Positions 55,578 through 64,000 of a stretch of DNA of 64,000 nt are shown piece after piece. Position 1 is the stretch's first letter. Every line of letters starts with the position of its first letter. The notes under the pieces were generated by a model. It was not told the origin of the DNA and searched no databases. It saw only the letters and a list, made by a program, of their open reading frames with translations. A program made the translations under genes and the position numbers. This stretch comes from Pleodorina starrii (lineage: Eukaryota; Chlorophyta; Chlorophyceae; Chlamydomonadales; Volvocaceae), in NCBI GenBank assembly GCA_030267565.1, contig BRXU01000002.1, positions 3,657,501 to 3,721,500 on the forward strand, written 5' to 3'.

Positions 55578-58500
55578 ATGCGCAGTTTATTGACAAGGCA
55601 GTCGGTTAGGGCAACGTCTCGCTTCTATGTGCTGAGGCGGCCGCGCGAGTCCTTCACAGCACAGTGCTCCCTAATAACTAGTGTAACATTAGAAAAGGCG
55701 TCTCCTGTCCCGCGTAGCCTCGAAACGAAAATGCCTAGCCTTGATGGCTTCTTGCAACGTGTCCGAGAATGCAACACGGGCCTTGAGGAGCTACCAACGT
55801 TGACTCCTTTCCTCGTAGATGGCAAGGAAGTCGGGAAATTGAAGCCCAGGTTGGTGAAGTACAGTGCTCGGCGGTCCAAATGGCAGCAATTGAGGTTGCC
55901 TGCCCGCAACAATTGCCCAAATCTCATGCCATGGTCAGGTTCGTGGAGCAAGTTCGGCGCTTTCCCGAGGTGTTTGTCATCGAGGGCGAGCCCGGCCCGT
56001 CCGGGCGGGTCACCCTGGCTGCGGACCTGGATACCTGCGAAAAGCGGTCTGCAAAGGTTGCGGGTGGGTTGCCGCCTTCGCGCCGCGTACCCCACCCTTG
56101 TAGCTCCATAGGAGGAGGAAGAGTAGAAGGAGGAGGGCTGACTGGAGGGGAGCTGCTTCAAGGCGAAGGGCTGGCGGCGGTGGAGGAAGCCGATGAAGGC
56201 GGGAAAGCCGATGGGGCGGAGCCGCCCATACCGAACTACCTCAGCGCACCACCACCACCCCTCAAAACACCACTACCACCACCACCACCACCACCTTCCC
56301 CTCCGCCACCCACACCGCTTCTCATGTCCCCGACCGCCGTTCCGCCCACAGATCCCCTCCCCTCCCCCTTACTCCCCTCTCCCCTCCCTCCCCTTCCCCC
56401 TCCCTCCTCCCCCTCCCCCTCCCCCTCCCCCTCCCCCTCCCCCTCCCCCTCCCCCTCCCCCTCCCCCTCCCCCTCCCCCTCCCCCTCCCCCTCCCCCTCC
56501 CCCTCCCCCTCCCCCTCCCCCTCCCCCTCCCCCTCTCCCTCCCCCTCCCCCTCCCCCTCCCCCTCCCCCTCCCCCTCCCCCTCCCCCTCCCCCTCCCCCT
56601 CCCCCTCCCCCTCCCCCTCCCCCTCCCCCTCCCCCTCCCCCTCCCCCTCCCCCTCCCCCTCCCCCTCCCCCTCCCCCCTCCCCCTCCCCCTCCCCCTCCC
56701 CCTCCCCCTCCCCCTCCCCCTCCCCCTCCCCCTCCCCCTCCCCCTCCCCCTCCCCCCTCCCCCTCCCCCCTCCCCCTCCCCCTCAGAGGTCCTTCAGGTG
56801 CTCCGCTCCGAGGGCTTCATCACCGGCTGGCGCGACGAGCTGTACCCCGTGGTGGCCTCCTTCGCCGAGTCGCCGCTGCTGCTGGTGGAGCGAGCCGCCG
56901 CCACCCACCTGGGCATCAAGGCATACGGGGTGCACGTCAACGGCTTCGTGCGCGACCCGGCCGGGTCAGGCGGCCTGAAGCTGTGGGTGGCTCGTCGCTC
57001 GCTGACCAAACCCAACTGGCCGGGCAAGCTGGATCACATCGTGGCGGGCGGCCAGGTGGGGCGGCGGCCAGGAGGGGGTGGGAGTGGGGGGGTTTGCGGT
57101 GCTTCTCACGGCCTGCGGGCCTGCGGGTTGTCTGTCTGTATACCGCTATCTGTCTGTATGTCCGTCTGTGTATTCTCATCGCTCAACGCCACTCGGGGAG
57201 CGAAGGGGAGCCAGCAGCCCCCGCCTCCCTTCCGGTGGGACCGCATCGTGGGACTGTCCCGAAAATGTCCCGCCCTGTCCTGGCCCCCGATCCCCCGCCC
57301 CGCCCCGCCCGCAGCCCCACGGGCTCAGCTGCCGTGAGAACGTACTGAAGGAGTGCGCCGAGGAGGCCGGCATCCCCGCCTCCCTGGCCGCCACCGCCCG
57401 GCCGGTGGGCGCCGTGTCGTACCTCACCATCGCCGCCAACGGCTACAAACCCGATGTGCTGTTCTGCTACGATCTGGAGTTGCCGCCCGACTTTGTGCCC
57501 ACACCGCAGGCGAGGAGGGGGAGGGGGAGAGAAGGGGGAGGGGGCAGAGGGGGGGGGCAGAGGAAGACGAAGGAGGAAGCGCAGCGAAGGAAAATGGGGA
57601 GCGCGGGGTGCGGACGGGGTTGGAGGGATTGGAGGGGGCAGCGAACAGCGACTGGGTCGGTGGGGCAAGAAGACGAACAGGTCGCAGCAACTGGGTGGGA
57701 CGGTGGGTCGGTGGGTGGGTGGGTAGGGAGGACGCGCACCGGGCTGGCGGACTGCGACGCGCGCCACTGTCCACGAGTTCAAAACCCCTTGAACCGCGCC
57801 GGCCGGCTCGCGGCTGAGGCCGCCCCTTCTTCCTCCCCCGCCTCCTCCCCCTCCCCCTCCGGTTCCGCCATCGCTGACGGTCCGTATACCGGCACGCTTG
57901 CAACCGGTGCGCCGGTGGCCCCCCCCCCCAGGATGGTGAGGTTTCGGAGTTCAGCCTCAAACCCGTTGAGGAGGTGGCGGAGATTGTGGCCAACACCACC
58001 GAGTTCAAGACCAACTGCTGGTAGGAAGGGAGCGGAGGGCCGGGGGGAGGGCAGGGTGTGGGAGCGCCCAGGCGTGTGTGTGCATGTGTGTGTATGGTGG
58101 GGGGTGGGAGAGGGTGTTGCAAGCAGGGAAACCGATGGTGCCCTTTGCGTGGCGAGGGGCTGCGGCGAGCAGAGGTGAGCAGCGGCCCGGGCCGTTCGGC
58201 GGCTTTTAACTAGGGCGGCGGGGCGCACCGGGGTGGTGGGGGGAGCGCAGCGGGGCCCACAGATCCCGAGAACCCCCCACCCTGCCGATACCGCTACTCA
58301 CGGCAAGGGAAGGCCACCACCGCGGCGGCAACCTCGCGGGACCGCCCACACCTCCGTCACTCCCCCCTGCCCTCATGTCTGTGCCAAACCCTCCTGTCCT
58401 GCCCAGTCCTGCCAAGCCCCCGTCCTGCCAAGCCCTTCTTGCCCTGCCTCCAAGGCCTCCTTGCCCGCCCCTCCTCCGCCGCCCTCCGCCGCAGTCTTGT

Positions 58501-58597
58501 GATTGTGGATTTCCTGATACGACACGGCTACCTCAGCCCCGAGCAGCGCGGCTACTTGCAGCTGGTGGCGGCGCTGAGGAGCGGCGACTGCAGCTGA
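55578..58597 (+). CDS. DUF4743/Nudix hydrolase, plant NUDT20/24-like
   Basis: Exons 55578-55849, 55939-56056, 56789-57055, 57315-57509, 57932-58020 and 58495-58597 join in phase to 347 residues. The ATG at 55578 gives a 50-residue Ser/Arg-rich leader ([20 protein letters not shown]), a likely organelle transit peptide, before [15 protein letters not shown], where cytosolic relatives start. The DUF4743 part includes [13 protein letters not shown] and [11 protein letters not shown]; the Nudix part has [41 protein letters not shown] and [23 protein letters not shown]. It ends in [24 protein letters not shown]. Relatives are linked to thiamine-diphosphate damage products and other nucleotides; the substrate here is not known. 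Intron 4 appears to use a GC donor (CAG|GCGAGG). Intron 2 holds a 380-bp CCCCTC repeat that keeps an open frame. Confidence 0.88.
56405..56785 (+). repeat. (CCCCTC)n hexanucleotide repeat, about 63 units
   Basis: A nearly pure CCCCTC run with rare slips (CCCTCC, CCCCCTCC) occupies the end of intron 2 of the NUDT20/24-like gene and directly forms the polypyrimidine tract of the acceptor. The complement (GGGGAG)n is a strong quadruplex candidate. Confidence 0.97.
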
Positions 58598-59906
58598 GCA
58601 GCCGGAGGAGCTGGGAGGGGGGGAAGAGTGATCGGGGGGGAGGGGGACGGCAGCTGAGTGGGCCCCCCGGGGGTTGGGTTGCCCGCGTATGCTTCGTTCG
58701 TGATGCGCTATTGCCGTGGGGTGATCACCAGTCTCACCACCCTCTGCCTTGTACGACCACGGCGGGTCAGGAGGTCGCTGTCAGGTCCGTTGGTGCGCCT
58801 GTTGCCCTGTCTGTGGGCGGGGGCCGGGCCCGGTTGGCAGTCGGGGGTGCCGCACGGCTGGTTCCCGTCGTGATTGCCGGTCTTAGGTTGTTCGTGCCAC
58901 CGGTATCGCTGGTTCCTGTCGTGGTGGCTGCTGCTATCCGGCCTGCTACCGTATCTGTCGTTTTCCGTTGCAGAACACGGCCCGCTGGCTCTTCGGGGGG
59001 TTGGAGGGGGCTTGCTGGCTGCAGACGCACCCAGACCGTGTCACGGCCTGAGCTTCCGGTACTGATTGTGCGGGTCGGTGTCTCAGCAGTCCGCGGGAGG
59101 AGAGCCGGTTGGGAATCATGGGATATACTCTTTATCGGCTGTGGGATGTGGGTGAGGAATATGGGTCGAGGCCATCGGCGTCGCACCGCGTGTGGATCAC
59201 GTACCGTTCCAAGGAACGGCATTACAAGGTCAGGCTACATGGGCGCAAGCCCGCTCATAACTATACATTCAGAAGTATTCCGCCAGGTACAGTATCCACA
59301 CACATTTCTGTGTCAACGTGTAATTGCGTATGACTTAGCACGTCAAGGGACGAGACACGCCGCATGAGGCACACATCTTTGTTCTATGAGCCAATGACTA
59401 GGGACCAGACGACGCTGCGTCGCAGGCCTCACATGTCACGGCACGCAAGGCGGGCCTGATGCTATTGACTGGCGCGCCGCCTGCTGCGTCGCTCACAGTG
59501 TCACGTATTGGAGCCATACTGCAATCTGCGCGTAAACATCCGTTTGGCGGAAGTAGACGATACGCCGGACAAACAACAGCAAACAAGCAACTACGACCGT
59601 CATAACGAGAGAAGCAGCAAAACATCCTGCAGAAATGCAAAAGCGGCCGCTTTGGGGGACGGCGTCTCCCTGCCGCAGCCTTGAGACCCCGCCGGTGTTC
59701 ACGACGGGCGCATTCGTCGTTCCAGGAACGGGGTTCCAGACGAAGGGTCCAGCAACAGAGTCTGCTCTCCCTCCCGCTTACAAAGCCGGGGCTGAACGCG
59801 GTCCCCAGGGGAGGTAACGTTGACCGTCGGGAGCAGGGGGCCGGTGGCGGCAGCATACGCAAACACAATTCGATCAACAGTCCAAACGCGCCTCCCGTCA
59901 AAACCT
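58598..59906. other. Convergent intergenic region, NUDT20/24-like gene and SET gene
   Basis: Holds both 3' UTRs. A plus-strand TGTAA lies at 59319-59323 and a minus-strand TGTAA at 59782-59778. No other gene is recognised. Confidence 0.6.
59778..59782 (-). terminator. TGTAA poly(A) signal of the SET-domain gene
   Basis: TTACA on the plus strand reads TGTAA on the minus strand, 125 bases after the SET gene stop. Confidence 0.6.
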
Positions 59907-62900
59907 TCATCGCCCTCCAGCTGGCGCCGCCCCCTGCTCTTCCGCCTGCTCACCCTCGGCCGCATTCGCCGCCCGCAGCGCCCTCTCCACCGCCGCCTGC
60001 ACTGCCGCATCCACATCAAAATCCGAATCCGGATCCACCTCCAGATCGAAAACCTCGCCCTCCTCCCCATCCATCTCCCCATCCAACAGCAGTGCTCCCT
60101 CCTCCTCCACCTCCCCGTCCTCCGCCCACTCCGCCGCCGCACCACCCCTCCGCGCCCCCGTCGCCACCTCCGGCGGCTCCTCGGCATCCTCCACCACCAT
60201 CAGCTGTACCCCGTCCTGGCTGACGACCTGCTGCGCCCCCGGCCCCGCGCGCGACGCCTCCGAAACCTCCAACCGATCCACGATCTGCACCCGCACGCCC
60301 TCCACCTCCATCTCCCGAGTCAGCTCCGTCATTCCCTGCGCCGCCATCACACTCATCTGCTCCAGCCCCTCCACATACGTCTCCAGGCCCTCCGTCAGCT
60401 GGCCAATAATGGCCTCCGTCACCAGGCCGTACCGCAGTACGACAGCCTCGATCCGAAACTCCGCCGCCAGATCCGCCGCCTGCTTGAGCGCCGCCAGCTT
60501 GCGCCGGTCCGTCTTCGAAATGACGTCACCGCCGGCCTTGCGGCCGACGCGGCCCTCCCGCTTCAGCATCTCGTTAAACACCTCCAGACGGTGCCGCCGC
60601 AGCGACTCGTGCTTCAGCGCCACCATCATGTGGCTCCCGGACCCGGGCGAGTGCACGCGAATGAGCTCCAGGCACGTCCTCAGCACGTCCAGGTCGGCGG
60701 CGTCCTGGTTGACGAGCTCGTCCAGCGTGACGAGCATGTCGTACACGTCGTACGCCGACGCGCGCAGCCAGTCCTGCTGCTCGTCGTCCAGGCCCGGCTC
60801 GCCCTGCACCGCCTCCTCCACCTCCGCCACAATCGTCTCGCACTCCTCCAACAGCCCCCGCAGCAGCGCCAGATCCTCCGACTCGTTGGCCTTATTCCAC
60901 GCCTCCGTCGCCTCGTTCACATACCAGGCGTGAGCCTCCTCCAGCGTGTCCCTCAGCCCCTCAGACACCGACGCCTCAAGCTCGCAGCGCGGGCAGCGGC
61001 ACGCGCGAAGCGCGGGCAGCGGCGGCGGCTCCGCCGCCGCCACGCCCTGCTCCGCCAGCGCCTCCGCCACCGCCGCCTGCCGTACACTCAGCGGCGCCGT
61101 GATGGCGGCGCCAATGAGGTTCCGAGACAGCGACGCCCCCGGCTGGAGCTCCTCCGTCACGTGCATGAACAGCCGGTCGCCCACCACCAGCTGGGAGGTG
61201 TTGGGCACGCAGCTGTGCGCAAGCAGCGCCGCCTCGGGCCACAGACCCACATAGCCCACGGGCTTCTGGTGGCGAGCCTGCATGGCCGCCGGATCCTGAG
61301 AGTCATCGGCAATGGCGGTGCGGCTCAGCAGCCGCATCAGCCGCCGCGAGTCAAACGCCGGAGCCGCCGCGTCGCGACCGCGGCCCGACCAAAACTTGAC
61401 GTCGAGGGTCGTGAGGGAGGGCAGCACCGCCTCCGGCGGCGCTGCGGCGGCGGCGGCGGAGGGGGAGGAGGAGGACGCGGGCGATGTGGGTTGGCCGGGC
61501 CGGAGGGAGTCGAGGAGGGTGAGCACGCGGCGCTGCGCGGGACCGGGTCCATCTTCCAGGATGGCGGCGTGGAGATCCTCCAGCTCCGGAACCTGCTGGA
61601 AGCCGCCCTCGGCCAGGCCCAGCGCGGGTGACACCAGGGCCAGCTCACCGGGCAGCAGGGTCGTGGTGGAGCACAGCACGGGCAGCGGCTCGCCTGCGGG
61701 TCGTCAAGGGAGGGGAGGCGGCGGTGCGGCGCGGGTGATGATGAGATGGGCGGAAAGCTTTGGAATACCGGTGGGATAATGGCTAGAGAGCACGAGATGG
61801 AAGGGTGCGGCGGCGGGTTGGGTTGGTTCCAGGAAATTGGGGGATGTGGGTCGTTACCCGCGAATACAAATGCGACGGAACAGACGGTGGGCTCACGGTG
61901 ATGACTCGAAGGGAGCGTTCGTAGCCCTCAGAGCACGGGCCACATATCACGAAGGAACAAGCGTACTAAGTGATCGAACCTCGTAACTCCGCTGCCACCG
62001 TACTTCAGGTTCATTCGTGATATGTGGCCCTTGCTTTCGAGGGCTACCAACGTTTCCAAGTCTACGATTAACATCACGCTTCCCCATGCAAGGATGAGTT
62101 ACTAACCGCTTGCTACAAGGGGAAGGAGGGTAACATCACGCGGAAAAATGTCCCCGGATTTCAGTTACAAGCTCGGCAGGTTTGATAACTGCCGGCCCGT
62201 ATCGGTTTCATCTGGAATGGTGTTCTATGGTGGGTCTAGAGGCTCTCCCCGGGAGGTACTGCGAGGTGTGCCTGCTGTAACCACCAAACCCCATAAAAGC
62301 GCCTACACCCGAGTGCGATTCGACACGTGCAAGTATACCCTATAAGCAAGAGTAGGCAGGACATATTACGAGATGACGGTGATGGCAACCTCCTCCAGCC
62401 AAAGTCAAGGGGAGGGAGGGGTTAGGAGGCGGAATCGGACGAGGAAAATGTCCCCGGATTTCAGTTACAAGCTCAGCAGGTTTGATAACTGCCGGCCCGT
62501 ATCGGTTTAATCTGGGATGGTGTTCTATGGTGGGTCTAGAGGCTCTCCCCGGGAGGTACTGCGAGGTGTGCCTGCTGTAACCACCAAACCTCGTAAATGG
62601 CTAGCAACCTTGAGAGTGGGATCTCGACGCGTGCAAGTATATCGCAGGATACCGACACATGCAAGTATAACGCATACACAAGAACTGGCAGGGCAGATCA
62701 CGAGCTCATGCAGATGGCTCCCACTCCTGGCTAGGGGCGGGGTTACGAGGCGTGTTCGGGCGAGGCAAGTGTCCCCGGATTTCAGTTACAAGCTCAGCAG
62801 GTTAATTGCTGCCGGCCCGTATCGGTTTAATCTGGGATGGTGCTGTATGGTGGGTCTAGAGGCTCTCCCCGGGAGGTACTGCGAGGTGTGCCTGCTGTAA

Positions 62901-63376
62901 CCACCAAAAGTGCAAATGCGAAAACTGAAACCAAGTTGACACTTGCCTTCCGGTCGATCAAGCTTCAGCTGGCCAATGTAACGCGGGGCCTTGTAGCCAA
63001 CATCAGTGTACATCTGGTAGCTGGGCATGAGCACGATTTCCTCCTCATCCTCTCCTTCAAGCTCAGGGCCGCCGGCGGCCGGCTCAAGCTCGTCTTCTGG
63101 GTCGAAGGCCATTTGACGCTCCGGCTTCTTAGGAGCCTTCGGCGGCTCCCCGAAGCCCTTGAAACCTTGACTGCTGGCGCCCTTGCCACCCTTGGCCGCC
63201 GGGCATGGCAGGCAGTCCTTATGCCGGCGGGGCCGTGCGGTAAGCAGCACGTGGCTGCATTGTCCCGAGGGGCACCGCCCCGACGTGCTGGGCACGTTGT
63301 AGAAGGAAGAAAGAATTCGCTCGCGGACTGAGCTTGTGCACGTTTGTTGCCCGCTGCAGTGTAAAGTTCGTTGCAT
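59907..63376 (-). CDS. SMYD-like SET-domain protein, probably organelle-targeted
   Basis: Two exons, 63376-62947 and 61693-59907, join in phase 1 to 737 residues, but only through a GC donor with ideal consensus (GAAG|GCAAGT), which restores DRPEGEPLPVLCSTTTLL. The N-terminus (MQRTLHCSGQQTCTSSVRER, then Ser/Arg-rich) looks like a chloroplast transit peptide. Exon 2 has the SET core GLWPEAALLAHSCVPNTSQL (the NHSCxPN-type motif) and, about 60 residues on, the post-SET-like CRCPRCE. The strand that normally carries the catalytic Tyr (GEEL..Y) reads LQPGASLSRNLIG, without Tyr, so methyltransferase activity is doubtful. The rest is helical and acidic (ELVNQDAADLDVLRTCLEL; LDGEMDGEEGEVFDLEVD near the end) with no named domain. 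The single 1,253-bp intron holds a triplicated repeat and a large inverted repeat. Confidence 0.78.
61916..62052. repeat. Imperfect inverted repeat, 38-bp arms, about 60-nt loop
   Basis: The arms 61916-61953 and 62014-62052 are reverse complements with a few mismatches and one bulge; the inner part GGGCCACATATCACGAA is perfect. It lies in the SET-gene intron, close to the acceptor. Confidence 0.9.
62147..62909. repeat. Three direct copies of a 140-bp sequence
   Basis: Copies at 62147-62290, 62447-62590 and 62768-62909, at spacings of 300 and 321, are about 95% identical by eye (GTCCCCGGATTTCAGTTACA at the start, CTGCTGTAACCACCAAA at the end). The spacers also share words such as CGTGCAAGTATA, so the true unit is about 300 bp. 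All lie in the SET-gene intron; each copy contains TGTAA on the plus strand. Confidence 0.95.
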
Positions 63377-64000
63377 TTTGGCAAATAAAACGTGACTCCT
63401 GGTGACCAAAAGCCACTCGAGGATGTGCTGGTCGCAGCGAAGGCTTTTGACTCGTGAACGCTGGAGCTCTTCGTTTCGTACCCCGTACAACAAACTGCAG
63501 CCACTCACACCGACTCCGACATTGAACCTGAAGCGTCAAGGAACCGACAGCTCGCGGTGGACAGGCTGTTTGAAAGAATATTGACAAGGTCTTGGCGCAT
63601 CCCTCGTTCACAAACCATCCTGCTGCAAAGAGACGCAGACCTCCGCATCCCTAGGCAGCAACCCTAGCCACACGGTTTCAGTGTTTATTACATAGTTATT
63701 TAAGCCCTTAAAAATGCAGTTACATCAGCGGCAAGCTGCACCTCAGTCGCGATTGGACGCTCAGCAACCGGGCACGTTCGCCCAAGGACTCGCACGCGGG
63801 CGACGCGGGGGCTTGCGATGCTATGCAGCAGTAACCACGCTTTCGCCTGCGCGGACGGCAACGGCACTGGCGCCCAGGTGCGCGAGGCATCAGCGAGCGC
63901 ATGCTGACGCTGGACTCGCCTAAAATACCCTTCATCCTGCGCGACGCATGACCTTCGGCGCCTCCGCAACCATGATTTTCTACAAAAAGTCCCAAAACCC
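63377..64000. other. SET-gene promoter and possible 3' end of a further minus-strand gene
   Basis: The first part is the upstream region of the SET gene. A TTACA at about 63689 (TGTAA on the minus strand) in AT-rich sequence suggests the 3' UTR of another minus-strand gene continuing past the window. Frames here are short and match nothing I recognise. Confidence 0.4.

Noticed and set aside
55880..57337. 485-codon frame with a long Ser-Pro repeat as a single protein
   Set aside because: Family conservation on both sides and phase-0 splice sites at 56056 and 56789 remove the repeat as an intron. Kept only as a finding about possible retention.

Overview
This window is GC-rich nuclear DNA of a chlamydomonad (volvocine) green alga. 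The evidence is: many short spliced exons; very GC-rich coding sequence with long Ala/Gly/Pro runs; TGTAA polyadenylation signals; a LF4 flagellar-length kinase; and an internal run of CCCTAAAA, the Chlamydomonas-type telomere unit. I cannot name the species. Reading frames were joined across introns by hand. Nine of the ten main gene models keep phase through every junction I placed; the GH32 gene lacks a resolved 5' end and the first kinase gene starts outside the window.

Layout, left to right: (1) a TKL-type protein kinase (+), 5' end outside the window, introns full of minisatellites and one telomere-like run; (2) a GAF-like sensor protein of the NIN-like (NLP) type without a visible RWP-RK domain (+); (3) LF4/MOK kinase (+); (4) a carnosine-synthase-like ATP-grasp ligase (-), 11 exons; (5) an NADH pyrophosphatase fused in one exon to a phosphohistidine-phosphatase (PHPT1/Janus) domain (-); (6) a 1,600-bp tandem duplication carrying the head-to-head promoter and the 5' ends of gene 5 and gene 7; (7) UBA5, the UFM1-activating E1 (+), 11 exons; (8) a GH32 invertase-like glycosidase (-); (9) a GH85 endo-beta-N-acetylglucosaminidase with an N-terminal membrane anchor (+); (10) a DUF4743/Nudix hydrolase like plant NUDT20/24, with a probable organelle transit peptide (+); (11) a SMYD-like SET-domain protein (-), probably plastid-targeted. 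The last 600 bases hold the SET promoter and perhaps the 3' end of another minus-strand gene.

No operon logic applies, but two divergent pairs stand out. The Nudix-PHPT1 and UBA5 genes share a promoter of about 500 bp, which is the heart of the duplication. GH32 and GH85, both glycosidases, diverge from a region of about 0.8 kb.

The strongest unexplained signals are at DNA level. A 12-bp palindrome, GACCCRYGGGTC, occurs ten times in introns, UTRs and coding exons in different reading frames. A TIR-like element with a CCGCAGCGG core is scattered through introns. A 19-bp word, CCTATACGTGGATAACCCC, is both tandem and dispersed. Four of about 55 placed introns appear to be GC-AG.
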